A DNA stretch of 64,000 nt from Acidovorax sp. NB1 (GCF_005405905.1 NZ_BJHU01000030.1:62001-126000), one strand, 5' to 3'; shown: positions 1 to 9,950, counted from the first letter of the stretch. Numbers and translations: made by a program. The notes: generated by a model not told the origin, from the sequence alone.

Positions 1-991
1 CGCCCGTGAGCACGGCCGTTTCGGCTCCCAGCTCCTGCGCCAGTTGCAGCACGGCCAGAATCTTGTCGCGCAGGGCTGCGCCCAGGCGCTGCAGCCTTGG
101 CGTCTCCACATAAGCGGCATGCCATTTCACATTGAGCTGCCCCGCCAGGCGGGCGGCTGTGCGCACCGTCTGTGCCGCGTCTTCATGGGGCCCGACACAG
201 GCCAGGATGCTGCCCGAGGTGTTCCAGGCACTGGCCACGCGGCTGCCGGAAGCGCCCGACTGCTCCACCCGCCAGCCCAGCACATCGTCTTCCACATGCT
301 CCGCCGTGCGCCGCAGCGCAATCTCCCGCAGGGCGATCAAGTTACCCTTGCGGAAAAAGCTCTGCGCCGCGCGTTCGGCCTGCTGGGGCACGTAGACCTT
401 GCCAGCGCCCAGGCGGGCGATCAGCTCGTCGGGCGTCGCATCGACCAGCACCACTTCGTCGGCGTTGTCCAGAACGGTGTCGGGCACCGTTTCGTGCACA
501 CGCACACCGGTGATGGCCCCCACCGTGCCGTTCAGGCTCTCCAGGTGCTGAACATTGAGCGCGGTCCACACGTCGATGCCAGCGGCCAGCAGCTCCTGCA
601 CATCCTGCCAGCGCTTGGCGTGGCGGGAACCCTGCACATTGGAGTGCGCAAGTTCATCCACCAGCAAGATGGCAGGCTTGCGGGCCAGGGCCGCATCCAG
701 ATCGAACTCGGAAAGCGTCCGGCCCCGGTACTCCACCTGCTTCAGGGGCAGCGACTCCAGCCCCTCCAGCAACGCAGCGGTTTCCGCGCGACCATGGGTT
801 TCCACCACGCCGATGAGGATGTCGCGCCCCGCGCGCCGCTCGCGCTGCGCGGCACTGAGCATGGCCCAGGTCTTGCCGACCCCGGCATTGGCACCGAAGT
901 AGATGCGCAGCCTGCCCCGCTGGGTCTGCTCTTCCTGGGCGCGCAGTTGCGCAATCAAAGCATCGGGGTCGGGGCGCTGGATGTCAGTCAT
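1..991 (-). CDS. kdpD: KdpD osmosensitive K+ channel sensor histidine kinase, N-terminal part (cut by window edge)
   Basis: Reading the minus strand from the ATG at 991 gives an open frame of 330 codons to the window edge. It begins with the cytoplasmic KdpD sensing domain: a Walker A GANAGVGKT at residues 33-41 and a Walker B-like ILLVDELAHSN further on. The family senses low K+/turgor and phosphorylates KdpE, which activates kdpFABC. It follows kdpC by 46 bases, in the usual kdpFABCDE order. The membrane segments, histidine kinase core and kdpE must lie beyond position 1. No frameshift is seen in the visible part. Confidence 0.93.
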   Translation of the reverse strand, partial: MTDIQRPDPDALIAQLRAQEEQTQRGRLRIYFGANAGVGKTWAMLSAAQRERRAGRDILIGVVETHGRAETAALLEGLESLPLKQVEYRGRTLSEFDLDAALARKPAILLVDELAHSNVQGSRHAKRWQDVQELLAAGIDVWTALNVQHLESLNGTVGAITGVRVHETVPDTVLDNADEVVLVDATPDELIARLGAGKVYVPQQAERAAQSFFRKGNLIALREIALRRTAEHVEDDVLGWRVEQSGASGSRVASAWNTSGSILACVGPHEDAAQTVRTAARLAGQLNVKWHAAYVETPRLQRLGAALRDKILAVLQLAQELGAETAVLTG

Positions 992-1037
992 GCATCAACA
1001 AGTATCGGTGCCAAAAGTCAGAGCATGTCAGCGCACG

Positions 1038-1610
1038 TCAGCGCAAGCCGTCGAGCGCCAGGTTCAGCGCCAGCACGTTCACCCGGGGTTCGCCCAGCAG
1101 CCCCCACAGCGGCTGCTCCGCGTGCTTGCCAATCACGGCATTCACGCTGACCACCGGCAGGCTGCGGGCCCGCGCCACGCGCCCTGCCTGGTACTGCGCC
1201 GCAGCCAGGCTGATGTGTGGGTCCAGGCCACTGGCCGAGGCCGTGACCAGATCCACCGGCACGGGGGCCGTGTTGCCGGGGTCGGCCGCGCGCAGGGCTT
1301 CCACGCGCGCTTTCACCGCATCGGCCAGCGCCGGATTGAGCGGCCCCTGGTTGGAACCGCTGGACGCCGCCGCGTTGTACGGCATGGGCGCCGTGGCCGA
1401 TGGGCGGCCCCAGAAATGCCCGGGGTCTGAAAAGTTCTGGCCGATGAGCGACGAACCGACGGTCTGGCCATTGCGCTGCACCAGGCTGCCAGCTGCCTGC
1501 TGGGGGAACACCGCCTGGGCGGCGCCCGTCACCACCAGCGGATACAGCAGCCCGGTCAGCACGCTCAACAAGGCAAACAGCACCAGCGCGGGGCGAAGAA
1601 TGTTTTTCAT
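1038..1610 (-). CDS. kdpC: KdpC, potassium-transporting ATPase C chain
   Basis: This 190-residue protein is the usual KdpC size. One hydrophobic N-terminal segment (about residues 7-29) anchors it in the inner membrane, and the rest is periplasmic. It carries the family pattern [17 protein letters not shown], later GLDPHIS, and ends ..[13 protein letters not shown]. KdpC stabilises the KdpFABC complex and affects K+ binding. It lies 10 bases downstream of kdpB and is surely cotranscribed. The start is the ATG at 1610, preceded by an AGGAG-like site (GAGGAGATTC on the minus strand). Confidence 0.96.
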   Translation of the reverse strand: MKNILRPALVLFALLSVLTGLLYPLVVTGAAQAVFPQQAAGSLVQRNGQTVGSSLIGQNFSDPGHFWGRPSATAPMPYNAAASSGSNQGPLNPALADAVKARVEALRAADPGNTAPVPVDLVTASASGLDPHISLAAAQYQAGRVARARSLPVVSVNAVIGKHAEQPLWGLLGEPRVNVLALNLALDGLR

Positions 1611-1620
1611 CAGAATCTCC

Positions 1621-3720
1621 TCAGATCAGCCCGACGGCCACAAGTATCCAGTCAATCAGCTTGATGCCCACAAACGGCACCAGCAGCCCGCCCAGCCCAT
1701 AGATGGCCAGGTTGCGACGCAGCAGCGCCGCCGCACCCACCGGGCGGTAGCGCACACCGCGCAAGGCCAGGGGAATCAGGAACACGATCACCAGCGCATT
1801 GAAGATCACGGCCGACAGGATGGCGGACGACGGACTTGCCAGCTGCATGACATTGAGCGCGGACAGCTGCGGGTAGGTAGACACGAAGATGGCCGGCACG
1901 ATGGCGAAGTATTTCGCCACGTCGTTCGCAATCGAGAACGTGGTGAGCGAGCCGCGTGTCATCAAGAGCGCCTTGCCGGTCTCCACCACCTCCAGCAACT
2001 TGGTGGGGTTGGAGTCCAGGTCCACCATGTTGCCCGCCTCCTTGGCGGCCTGTGTGCCGCTGCCCATGGCCACGGCCACGTCGGCCTGGGCCAGCGCGGG
2101 GGCGTCGTTGGTGCCGTCGCCGGTCATGGCCACCAGGCGGCCTTCCGCCTGGTACTTGCGAATCAGCTCCAGCTTGTCTTCGGGTGTGGCTTCGGCCAGG
2201 AAGTCGTCCACCCCCGCCTCGGCCGCGATGGCTGCCGCCGTGAGCTTGTTGTCGCCGGTGATCATCACGGTCTTGATGCCCATGCGGCGCAGCTCGATGA
2301 AGCGCTCCTTGATGCCCGCCTTGACGATGTCCTTGAGCTCGACGATGCCCAGCACATGGCTGCCCTCGGCCACCGCCAGGGGCGTGCTGCCGCGCAAGGC
2401 CACCTGGTCGGCCGCGCTCATGACATCCTGAGGCATCTTGCCGCCCAGGGCTTCCACATGCTTGGCCAGTGCCAGCACGGCGCCCTTGCGCAGCATGGTG
2501 CCCGCAGATTCCGGCTGTCCCTCTCCTGCGGGCAAGTCCACGCCGCTCATGCGGGTCTGGGCTGTGAAGGGCACCAGCTTGACGCCCTGCGGGTTCTGGC
2601 CATCCACGCCAGCGCGGCGGGCCAGCTCCACAATGCTGCGGCCTTCAGGCGTTTCATCTGCCAGCGACGCCAGCAAGGCGGCGCGCGCAAGGCGCTCCTT
2701 GGACACACCCGGCGCAGGCAAAAATGCGCTGGCCTGGCGGTTGCCGTGGGTGATGGTGCCGGTCTTGTCCAGCAGCAGCACGTCCACGTCGCCTGCGGCC
2801 TCCACGGCCCGGCCCGAGGTGGCGATCACATTGGCCTGCATCATGCGGCTCATGCCAGCCACCCCCACGGCAGACAGCAGGCCGCCAATGGTGGTGGGGA
2901 TTAGGCACACCAGCAGGGCCACCAGCGCGGTCAGCGAGACCACGGTGCCCGCGCCCGATGCCTGCACGCTGAAGATCGAAAACGGCAGCAGGGTCACGGT
3001 AACAACCAGGAACACGATGGTCAACGCCACCAGCAAGATGGTCAGCGCGATCTCGTTGGGCGTCTTCTGGCGCTTGGCGGCTTCCACCATGCCGATCATC
3101 CGGTCGAGGAACGACTCGCCTGGGTTCACCGCCACGCGCACCACCAGCCAGTCGGACAACACCCGGGTGCCTCCGGTCACGGCAGAAAAATCACCACCGG
3201 ATTCACGCACCACAGGGGCCGATTCGCCGGTGATGGCGCTCTCGTCCACCGAGGCCACGCCTTCGATCACCTCGCCATCCAGCGGGATCACATCGCCCGC
3301 CTCCACCAGCACCACATCGCCCCGGCGCAGGTTGGTGGCCAGCTCGGGCAAAAACGCAGCATCGTGCACAGGCTCCTTGAGCTTCTTGGCCCAGGTTTCC
3401 TTGCGCAGCCCGCGCAGCGATGCGGCTTGCGCCTTGCTGCGCCCTTCGGCCAGCGCTTCGGCAAAGTTGGCAAACAGCACGGTGAACCACAACCAGACCG
3501 TGATGGCCAGCACAAACGCTGGGCGCATGCTCGCATCCTCAGGCGCATTGAGTGCATGCAGCCACAGCAGCGTGGTGAAGATACTGCCGATGTACACGAT
3601 GAACATCACCGGGTTGCGCCACTGCACAAACGGACTGAGCTTGGCCAGCGCGCCCCAGAGCGCGGTCTTGATCAACGCTGCATCCAGCAGCGAAACGGAA
3701 GAAGTTTTTTTCTTGGTCAT
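1621..3720 (-). CDS. kdpB: KdpB, P-type ATPase catalytic subunit of K+ importer
   Basis: KdpB hydrolyses ATP to drive K+ uptake through KdpA. Visible P-type ATPase signatures are the actuator TGES near residue 165, the phosphorylation motif DKTGTIT (Asp about 318) and the hinge [10 protein letters not shown] near residue 520. Hydrophobic segments lie near the N terminus, around residues 225-285 and at the C terminus. The frame opens two codons earlier (ATG at 3726), but GAGG sits 6-7 bases before the ATG at 3720 and only 1 base before the upstream ATG, so 3720 is preferred. Length is about 699 residues, typical for the family. Confidence 0.96.
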   Translation of the reverse strand: MTKKKTSSVSLLDAALIKTALWGALAKLSPFVQWRNPVMFIVYIGSIFTTLLWLHALNAPEDASMRPAFVLAITVWLWFTVLFANFAEALAEGRSKAQAASLRGLRKETWAKKLKEPVHDAAFLPELATNLRRGDVVLVEAGDVIPLDGEVIEGVASVDESAITGESAPVVRESGGDFSAVTGGTRVLSDWLVVRVAVNPGESFLDRMIGMVEAAKRQKTPNEIALTILLVALTIVFLVVTVTLLPFSIFSVQASGAGTVVSLTALVALLVCLIPTTIGGLLSAVGVAGMSRMMQANVIATSGRAVEAAGDVDVLLLDKTGTITHGNRQASAFLPAPGVSKERLARAALLASLADETPEGRSIVELARRAGVDGQNPQGVKLVPFTAQTRMSGVDLPAGEGQPESAGTMLRKGAVLALAKHVEALGGKMPQDVMSAADQVALRGSTPLAVAEGSHVLGIVELKDIVKAGIKERFIELRRMGIKTVMITGDNKLTAAAIAAEAGVDDFLAEATPEDKLELIRKYQAEGRLVAMTGDGTNDAPALAQADVAVAMGSGTQAAKEAGNMVDLDSNPTKLLEVVETGKALLMTRGSLTTFSIANDVAKYFAIVPAIFVSTYPQLSALNVMQLASPSSAILSAVIFNALVIVFLIPLALRGVRYRPVGAAALLRRNLAIYGLGGLLVPFVGIKLIDWILVAVGLI

Positions 3721-3729
3721 TGCCATACC

Positions 3730-5535
3730 TCACTGAACCCGGAGCATCAGGTGCTCCACCATCGGACCCAGGGCCAGGGAGGGCACGTAGTTGAGAAGAC
3801 CCACCAGAAGCACGGTGCCGATCAGCAGCGTGACAAACAGCGGCCCGTGTGTGGGCATGGTGCCCGCCGTGACAGGCAAGCGCTTTTTGGCCGCCAGCGA
3901 ACCCGCAATGGCCAGCACCGGCACGATCACACCGAAACGGCCCAGCCACATCGCCAGCCCCAGCAGCACGTTGTAGAACGGCGTGTTGGCCGACAGGCCC
4001 GCAAAGGCGCTGCCGTTGTTGTTGGCGGCAGACGTTAGCGCATACAGAATTTCAGAGAACCCGTGCGCACCCGGGTTGGCGATGCCCGCCCTGCCCGCGT
4101 CCGTGGCCACGGCAATCGCCGTGCCCACCAGCACCAGGATGGGCGTGACCAGGATGGCCGCCGAGGTGAGCTTCATCTCGCGCACCTCGATCTTCTTGCC
4201 CAGGTATTCCGGCGTGCGGCCAATCATGAGGCCCGCCATGAAGACGGCGAGGATGGCAAACACCAGCATGCCGTAGAGGCCCGTGCCAACGCCACCAAAC
4301 ACCACTTCGCCCAGCTGCATCAGCACCAGCGGCACCATGCCGCCCAGGGGCGTGAAGGAGTCGTGCATGGAGTTCACGGCACCACATGAGGCGGCAGTGG
4401 TCACGGCAGCGAACAGTGCCGACGCATTGATGCCGAACCGTACCTCCTTGCCTTCCATGTTGCCCCCCGCTTGCAGGGCACTGGCGGTTTGCTCCACGCC
4501 CAGCCCCACCCATTGCGGATTACCGACTTTCTCAGCGGAAACCACAGCGATCACGGCCACCACAAACATCACCGTCATGGCCGCCAGGATCGCAAAGCCC
4601 TGGCGCTGGTCGCCCACAACGCGGCCGAATGCAAAACACAGTGCAGCGGGAATCAGAAAAATCGCCAGCATCTGCACGAAGTTGGTCAGGGCCGTCGGGT
4701 TCTCATAGGGATGGGCGGAGTTGGCATTGAAAAAACCACCGCCGTTGGTGCCCAGCATCTTGATGGCTTCCTGGGATGCCACCGGGCCCATGGCCAGGGT
4801 CTGGGTGTTGCTTGTCTTCGCTTCCATCACCGGCGCGCCATCGCTGCCCACCACCGGCTGGCCCGATGCGTCGAGTTGAGGCACTTCATAGGCCGTTGTC
4901 TCCAGCGTCGCCACATCCTTGTAGGCGTCAAAGTTCTGGATCACGCCCTGCCCGACCAGCACGATGGAAATCACAAACGCGATGGGCACCAGCACCCATG
5001 CCGTGATGCGCGTGACATCGGCCCAGAAGTTGCCCACAAAGCCTTGGCCATCGGTGCGGCGCGCTGCAAAACCGCGCGCCAGCGCAAACGCCACGGCGAT
5101 GCCGGTGGCCGCCGAGAAGAAGTTCTGCACCGACAGGCCCAGCATCTGCGTGAGGTAGCTCATGGTGGACTCGCCCCCATAGCCCTGCCAGTTGGTGTTG
5201 GAAACAAAGCTGATGGCGGTGTTGAACGAAGAATCGCCCGACACTGCGGCCATGCCCTGCGGATTGAGCGGCAGCAGGTGCTGCAAACGCTGCAGGCCAT
5301 ACACCGCAAAAGCACCGATGGCATTGAAAGCCAGCAGCGCCAGCGCATAGCTGCGCCAGTGCATCATCTGATCCGGCGCGACCCCGGCCAGCTTGTACAA
5401 GGGTTTTTCGATGGCATGCATCCACCTTGGCAGGCGGCCATCACAGACTGCAGCCAGCCATTTGCCAAGCGGCGACGCCAGCACGCCCAGCACGATCAGG
5501 AAGAGCCCCAGCAGGCTCCAGGCAGAGGTATCCAT
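3730..5535 (-). CDS. kdpA: KdpA, K+-translocating subunit
   Basis: This 601-residue polytopic inner-membrane protein is the K+ channel-like subunit of KdpFABC, of the SKT superfamily. Recognisable KdpA stretches include [47 protein letters not shown] and [13 protein letters not shown], all around selectivity-filter loops. The ribosome-binding site GGAGGAG lies inside the last codons of kdpF, so the two genes are translationally close. The ATG at 5535 follows 1 base after the kdpF stop. Length and motif order are normal for the family. Confidence 0.97.
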   Translation of the reverse strand: MDTSAWSLLGLFLIVLGVLASPLGKWLAAVCDGRLPRWMHAIEKPLYKLAGVAPDQMMHWRSYALALLAFNAIGAFAVYGLQRLQHLLPLNPQGMAAVSGDSSFNTAISFVSNTNWQGYGGESTMSYLTQMLGLSVQNFFSAATGIAVAFALARGFAARRTDGQGFVGNFWADVTRITAWVLVPIAFVISIVLVGQGVIQNFDAYKDVATLETTAYEVPQLDASGQPVVGSDGAPVMEAKTSNTQTLAMGPVASQEAIKMLGTNGGGFFNANSAHPYENPTALTNFVQMLAIFLIPAALCFAFGRVVGDQRQGFAILAAMTVMFVVAVIAVVSAEKVGNPQWVGLGVEQTASALQAGGNMEGKEVRFGINASALFAAVTTAASCGAVNSMHDSFTPLGGMVPLVLMQLGEVVFGGVGTGLYGMLVFAILAVFMAGLMIGRTPEYLGKKIEVREMKLTSAAILVTPILVLVGTAIAVATDAGRAGIANPGAHGFSEILYALTSAANNNGSAFAGLSANTPFYNVLLGLAMWLGRFGVIVPVLAIAGSLAAKKRLPVTAGTMPTHGPLFVTLLIGTVLLVGLLNYVPSLALGPMVEHLMLRVQ

Positions 5536-5536
5536 C

Positions 5537-5635
5537 TCAGAACTCCTCCGCGCAGATCAGCGCAAACACCAGGTAGGCCAGCAAGACCAGGGCCACGATG
5601 GCGCCAAAACCGTAAAGCATTTCCATGCCGATCAT
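5537..5635 (-). CDS. kdpF: KdpF, small stabilising subunit
   Basis: This peptide of 29-32 residues consists mainly of one transmembrane helix ([24 protein letters not shown]), as expected of KdpF, which stabilises the KdpFABC complex in the membrane. Three ATGs are in frame (5635, 5626, 5620). The first overlaps the stop of the upstream microprotein as ATGA, which favours coupled translation. The position directly before kdpA supports the call. Confidence 0.85.
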   Translation of the reverse strand: MIGMEMLYGFGAIVALVLLAYLVFALICAEEF

Positions 5636-5736
5636 GAACGCGCCCCCTTGGCTGGGCCATATGTGCCCAGCAAAACCACGGCCTCGGCCATGACCACCCA
5701 CAACGCCGCCAGTGCGGCCATCCATATCACGTCCAT
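5632..5736 (-). CDS. 34-residue membrane microprotein heading the kdp operon
   Basis: The reading frame starts at an ATG at 5736, with CAGGAG 7-8 bases upstream, and ends in an ATGA overlap with kdpF. It encodes 34 residues with one hydrophobic helix (MAALAALWVVMAEAVVLLG) and a short basic tail GPAKGARS. The good ribosome-binding site, coupling and operon-leading place argue that it is translated. I do not recognise a named family. By position it could be an extra small subunit or regulator of the Kdp pump, but that is inference. It may be missed by annotation because of its size. Confidence 0.6.
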   Translation of the reverse strand: MDVIWMAALAALWVVMAEAVVLLGTYGPAKGARS

Positions 5737-5780
5737 CGACAACTCCTGCATCAGAACAGGTGTTTGATTCTGAGAAGGAG

Positions 5781-5834
5781 GCCGTAAAAAGTGTGCACAG
5801 ACTGTGGGGGGCGCCGTAAAAACGGCGTAAAAAC
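5781..5834 (-). promoter_or_regulatory. Three phased TTTTTAC repeats upstream of kdp, candidate KdpE operator
   Basis: On the minus strand the motif TTTTTACGGC or TTTTTACGCC occurs three times, at 5781-5790, 5813-5822 and 5824-5833. Start-to-start distances are 32 and 11 bases, close to three and one helical turns. They lie 45-100 bases before the first gene of the kdp operon, where KdpE should bind. The known E. coli KdpE site is also a T-rich tract with TTTTTTTACA. The assignment is inferred from this likeness and the position. Confidence 0.5.
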
Positions 5835-5996
5835 GCGGGCCCGGCCCGGGCGGCGTTGGGGTGGCGCTTGACGAGCCACCGCATCGGGCGCGCTGCAGAC
5901 TTGCGCAACATTGACGCAAGGGGGCGCAATTTTTGCGAACTTTATACGCGGGCTTTTCTACGCTGGCGCTCTGTTCTTTTTTCAAACATTGCTGCC

Positions 5997-6728
5997 ATGA
6001 ACGTCTCTTCTTCCAAAGCCATCACCGCCGCCCTGCTGGCCGCGCTGCCCCTGCTGGCCAGCGCCCAGCTCACCGGCAACGTCAGCCTGACCACCAACTA
6101 CAAGTTCCGTGGTCAGGACCAGGACGCCACCAAGGCCAAGGCCGTCAAGCCCGCCCTGCAAGGCGGCTTTGACTACGCCTTCGGTGACTCCGGCTGGTAC
6201 GTGGGCAACTGGAACTCCAGCGTGGACTGGCTGACCAACAATTCGCTCGAATCCGACCTGTACGGCGGCTACAAGTTCAAGGCCGCTGGCGCTGACTTCG
6301 ATGTGGGCGCACTGACCTACATCTACCCCGGCAACAGCAACGGCAACACCACCGAGCTGTATGGCGCGGCCACCATGGGCCCCTTCACCGCCAAGTATTC
6401 GCACACCATCTCCAAGGATTACTTCGGCTTTGCCGGTGCCAAGTCCGGCTCGGACCTGAAGGGCCGCAACACTGGCTACCTGAACTTCGCGTTTGCCCAG
6501 GAAGTGGCGCCCAGCATCACGGTGAAGGCCTCAGTGGGCTTCACGCGTTTTGCCAGCGACATCAAGGACACCGGCGTGCCCAACTACATGGACTATCAAT
6601 TGGGCGGTGCCTACGACTTCGGCGGTGGCCTGTCGCTGGGTGCGGCCGTGGTCGGCGCCAACAAGAAGGCCTTCTTCGGCCATGTCAACAAGTCGCGCGT
6701 GATCGTCACGCTGACCAAAACCCTGTAA
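5997..6728 (+). CDS. TorF family putative outer-membrane porin
   Basis: This 243-residue protein starts with a clear signal peptide (KAITAALLAALPLLASAQ). The mature part is rich in alternating aromatic/polar beta-strand patterns such as NVSLTTNYKFRGQDQD and GWYVGNWNSS, typical of the TIGR02001/TorF putative porin family. It ends in a short strand, RVIVTLTKTL. The start was taken at 5997 because the signal peptide begins there; the upstream extension has no such character. It is divergent from kdp across 260 bases. The substrate is unknown. Confidence 0.82.
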   Translation: MNVSSSKAITAALLAALPLLASAQLTGNVSLTTNYKFRGQDQDATKAKAVKPALQGGFDYAFGDSGWYVGNWNSSVDWLTNNSLESDLYGGYKFKAAGADFDVGALTYIYPGNSNGNTTELYGAATMGPFTAKYSHTISKDYFGFAGAKSGSDLKGRNTGYLNFAFAQEVAPSITVKASVGFTRFASDIKDTGVPNYMDYQLGGAYDFGGGLSLGAAVVGANKKAFFGHVNKSRVIVTLTKTL

Positions 6729-6758
6729 CCCCGTCCTCCACGGACAAGCAACGGACCT

Positions 6759-7712
6759 TCACAGCACACACCGCAACGCCCGTTCCCCCGCCACCCGCAG
6801 CCGCTCTTTGAGCGATGCGGGTGCCAGCACTTCAAACTCAACATCGAGGGCCATCAGCCAATACACCAGCGAGTCATTGGCTGCGCATTCCAGCTGGCAG
6901 CGCTGCCCCTGGTCCAGGGTAGATACCACACCAGCGGACTGCGGGATGCGGCGCGACATCACCGCGTAGGGCGCGTGCAGCACCACCTGCGCCTGTTCGG
7001 CATGGTGCGGGGCGGAGATGGAGCGCGACACATAGCCTTTCAGATCCCCCCCATCGGGCGCGGCCCGGGGCGCAAAATGTGCGCCCAACTGCGGGTCGCC
7101 CACGATGCGGTCGATGCGAAAGGTGCGCCAGTCGCTGCGCACCCGATCCCATGCCACCAGGTACCATCGCTGGCCGGTGTGCACCACGCCCTGCGGTTCC
7201 ACGGAACGCTGCGCGCTGCGGCCCTGGCCGTCTTCGTAATGGAACTCAATGCGCAGCTGGTCGCGGCAGGCCGACGCGAGTGTGGCCAGCAACGATGCCT
7301 CAACCACCGGCCCCGTGCGGTCCAGCGGCAAGATGGCCGAACGCAAAGCGTCCACGCGCTTGCGCAGGCGTGCGGGCATGGCCTGCTCCAGCTTGACCAA
7401 CGCCCGCAATGCGGGCTCTTCAATGCCACCCACCGCACCGGCGGTGGCGGTGCGCAGCGCAATCGACACGGCCAGAGCCTCTTCATCGTCCAGCAGCAGC
7501 GGCGGCAGCGCCTGCCCCGCGCGAAAGGCGTAACCCCCCGCCACGCCGCTGCTGGCATGCACGGGGTAGCCCAGCTGGCGCAGGCGGTCGATGTCGCGCC
7601 GCAGAGTGCGCGGATGCACTTCCAGGCGCTCGGCCAGCTCGGGGCCCATCCAGTGGCTGCGCGTTTGCAGCAGCGAGAGCAGGCGCAGCAGACGGGTCGA
7701 TGAACTGAGCAT
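6759..7712 (-). CDS. YafY-type HTH/WYL domain transcriptional regulator
   Basis: The N-terminal ~60 residues form a winged helix (RLLRLLSLLQ, then RTLRRDIDRLRQLGYPV). The middle carries the WYL ligand-binding domain, with HTGQRWYLVAWDRVRSDWRTF and FRIDRI, followed by a C-terminal extension. WYL regulators often control the divergent neighbour and sense small ligands. The ATG at 7712 is chosen because the HTH begins directly after it; an alternative start 14 codons earlier would run into the operator. The divergent partner is the glutathione transferase at 7808. Confidence 0.88.
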   Translation of the reverse strand: MLSSSTRLLRLLSLLQTRSHWMGPELAERLEVHPRTLRRDIDRLRQLGYPVHASSGVAGGYAFRAGQALPPLLLDDEEALAVSIALRTATAGAVGGIEEPALRALVKLEQAMPARLRKRVDALRSAILPLDRTGPVVEASLLATLASACRDQLRIEFHYEDGQGRSAQRSVEPQGVVHTGQRWYLVAWDRVRSDWRTFRIDRIVGDPQLGAHFAPRAAPDGGDLKGYVSRSISAPHHAEQAQVVLHAPYAVMSRRIPQSAGVVSTLDQGQRCQLECAANDSLVYWLMALDVEFEVLAPASLKERLRVAGERALRCVL

Positions 7713-7715
7713 GGG

Positions 7716-7770
7716 GCCACTGTACTTTTTATTGAGGACTGAAATTGTCCGCAATGGTTCTTACAGTGGC
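7716..7770. promoter_or_regulatory. Nested inverted repeats in the divergent WYL-regulator/GST promoter region
   Basis: An inner inverted repeat, ATTGAGGAC (7731-7739) and GTCCGCAAT (7747-7755), has 8 of 9 positions complementary and a 7-base spacer. It is framed by an outer perfect pair, GCCACTGTA (7716-7724) and TACAGTGGC (7762-7770). Both are centred close to 7743, between the starts at 7712 and 7808. This is what an operator for a dimeric regulator looks like. Binding by the adjacent WYL protein is inferred. Confidence 0.6.
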
Positions 7771-7807
7771 AACACCTTTTCTTTCTTCCACCACCAAGGA
7801 GTTCTTC

Positions 7808-8416
7808 ATGTCCATCGTTCTCTACTGGCACCCCATGTCCAGCGCCACCCCCATCGCCTGCGCCCTGGCTGAGCTGGGGGTGCCGCACGAACGCATCAAG
7901 ATCGACATCCGCACCGGCGAGCAGCGCCGCCCCGAGTACCTGGCCCTGAACCCCAACGGCAAGGTGCCCACCCTGACGGTGGATGGCGCCCCCATGTTCG
8001 AGGCCCTGGCCATCCACCTCTGGCTGGGCCACCGGTTTGGCGTGGAGCCCGGCCTGTGGCCCGCAGGTGGCACGCCCGAGGCGCTGCAGGCGCTGTCATG
8101 GTGTACCTGGTCGTATGTGACTTATGGCGCGCTGGTGGGGCGCCTGCATGTGGCAACCCAAGGCGAGGAGGTTTGGCGCAACGCCGCCCAGGCCGAAGCC
8201 GTTCTGCGTCAGCTGAGCGAGCTGCTTGCCTTGCTGGACGCACGGCTGGCCCAGCAACCCTGGATGCTGGGTGCCAACTACTCATTGGTGGATCTGGTGG
8301 TGGGCTCAGTGGTGGGCTACAGCCTGTACCTGGGTGCCCCCGTCAACGCACACCCGCATGTGCAAGCCTGGCTGGCCCGGGTACAGGCCCGCCCGGCGAT
8401 GCAGATCGAGGCTTGA
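7808..8416 (+). CDS. Glutathione S-transferase family protein
   Basis: This 202-residue protein has the GST layout: an N-terminal thioredoxin fold (VLYWHPMSSATPIACALAELG, with Ser in the place of the catalytic residue, then NPNGKVPTL for glutathione backbone contact) and an all-helical C-terminal domain with SLVDLVVGSVVGY. GSTs conjugate glutathione to electrophiles or act as isomerases and reductases. AAGGAG lies 7 bases before the ATG at 7808. It is probably regulated by the divergent WYL protein. The substrate cannot be told from sequence. Confidence 0.88.
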   Translation: MSIVLYWHPMSSATPIACALAELGVPHERIKIDIRTGEQRRPEYLALNPNGKVPTLTVDGAPMFEALAIHLWLGHRFGVEPGLWPAGGTPEALQALSWCTWSYVTYGALVGRLHVATQGEEVWRNAAQAEAVLRQLSELLALLDARLAQQPWMLGANYSLVDLVVGSVVGYSLYLGAPVNAHPHVQAWLARVQARPAMQIEA

Positions 8417-8434
8417 GCGCGTCGAACAAAGCTG

Positions 8435-9925
8435 CTACAGCAGCACGATGTCGTACTGCTCTTGCCCCATCGCACTTTCTGCCTGCAGCGAGATGGGTTT
8501 CTTGATGAAGTCGGAGAGCCCGGCCAGGTGCTGGCTTTCCTCGTCGAGGAACAGCTCCACCACCCGTGCCGACGCCACCACGCGGAACTCGCGCGGGTTG
8601 AACTGGCGAGCTTCGCGCAGGATCTCGCGCAGGATGTCGTAACACACGCTGCGCGCAGTCTTCACGCTGCCCTTGCCCTGGCAGGCCTCGCAGGGCTCGC
8701 ACAGCATGTGGGCCAGGGATTCGCGGGTGCGCTTGCGTGTCATCTCCACCAGGCCGAGCTGCGAGAAGGTGCCGGACGACATGGTCTTGACCCGATCGCG
8801 CGCAAGCTGCTTCTTGAACTCCGACAGCACGGCCTGCTGGTGGTCCTCGCGCACCATGTCGATGAAGTCCACGATGATGATGCCGCCCAGGTTGCGCAAC
8901 CGCAGCTGGCGCGCAATGGCCTGCGCGGCCTCCAGGTTGGTCTTGAAGATGGTGTCGTCAAAATTGCGCGCACCCACGTAGCCGCCGGTGTTCACGTCGA
9001 TGGTGGTCAGCGCTTCGGTCTGGTCCACGATCAGGTAGCCGCCGGACTTCAGCTCCACCCGGCGCCCCAGGGCCTTGGCCACTTCTTCGTCGATGGAGTA
9101 CAGGTCGAAGATGGGTCGCTCGCCCTTGTAGTGCTGCAGCTTGCCAGCAGCTGCGGGCATGAACTCCTGCCCAAACGCGCGCAGGCGCTGGAACTGCTCC
9201 ATCGAATCGAGCCGGATGGTCTGCGTGTGGTCGCCCACCAGGTCGCGCAGCACGCGCTGCAGCAGGTCCAGGTCCTGGTGCAAGAGCGACATGGCGGGCA
9301 GCTTGAGCGATGCCTCCTTGATGCGCGCCCAGGTCTTGCGCAGGTAGGCGATGTCTTCGGCCAGTTCTTCGTCCGTGGAGTCTTCGCCGTTGGTGCGCAG
9401 GATGAAGCCACCTCCACCGCCCGAGGCCTTGTCGCCCACCAGCGCCTGCAGGCGCGCGCGCAGGGCGTCGCGCTCGGCGGGCGGGATCTTCTGCGACACG
9501 CCCACATGGTCGTCCTGCGGCAGAAACACCAGCAGGCGGCCTGCAATACTGATCTGCGTGGACAGGCGCGCGCCCTTGGTGCCGATGGGGTCCTTGATGA
9601 CCTGCACCATGAGCGCCTGGCCCTCGAACACCTGCTTTTCGATGGGCACCTGGGGTTCGGTCTTGCGCGCGAACGCGGGCGGCTCGCCATCGGGCTGGCG
9701 CTGCCACACATCGGCCACATGCAGAAACGCCGCGCGCTCCAGACCGATGTCGATAAAGGCCGACTGCATGCCAGGCAGCACGCGCGAGACCTTGCCCAGA
9801 TAGACGTTGCCCACCAGGCCCCGCTCCAGCGTGCGCTCGATGTGCAGCTCCTGCACGGCGCCGTGCTCCACCACGGCCACGCGCGTCTCCTGCGGCGACC
9901 AGTTGATCAGGATGTCTTGTTGCAT
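8435..9925 (-). CDS. rng: Ribonuclease G (RNase E/G family)
   Basis: This 496-residue protein has an N-terminal S1 RNA-binding domain (about residues 37-125, with NVYLGKVSRVLPGMQSAFIDIG), the RNase H-like core with the Mg-binding IIVDFIDM and the Zn-link cysteines CEPCEACQGKG. RNase G matures the 5' end of 16S rRNA and takes part in mRNA decay. The length suits RNase G and excludes the long C-terminal scaffold of RNase E. The ATG at 9925 begins MQQDILINWSPQETRVA, the usual family N terminus. It lies 25 bases after maf. Confidence 0.95.
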   Translation of the reverse strand: MQQDILINWSPQETRVAVVEHGAVQELHIERTLERGLVGNVYLGKVSRVLPGMQSAFIDIGLERAAFLHVADVWQRQPDGEPPAFARKTEPQVPIEKQVFEGQALMVQVIKDPIGTKGARLSTQISIAGRLLVFLPQDDHVGVSQKIPPAERDALRARLQALVGDKASGGGGGFILRTNGEDSTDEELAEDIAYLRKTWARIKEASLKLPAMSLLHQDLDLLQRVLRDLVGDHTQTIRLDSMEQFQRLRAFGQEFMPAAAGKLQHYKGERPIFDLYSIDEEVAKALGRRVELKSGGYLIVDQTEALTTIDVNTGGYVGARNFDDTIFKTNLEAAQAIARQLRLRNLGGIIIVDFIDMVREDHQQAVLSEFKKQLARDRVKTMSSGTFSQLGLVEMTRKRTRESLAHMLCEPCEACQGKGSVKTARSVCYDILREILREARQFNPREFRVVASARVVELFLDEESQHLAGLSDFIKKPISLQAESAMGQEQYDIVLL

Positions 9926-9950
9926 GGGAGGGTAACCGTGTTGTTTTTGC

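Noticed and set aside
1126-2904. A 592-codon plus-strand frame across kdpC and kdpB
   Set aside because: It is antisense to clear Kdp genes and low in complexity.
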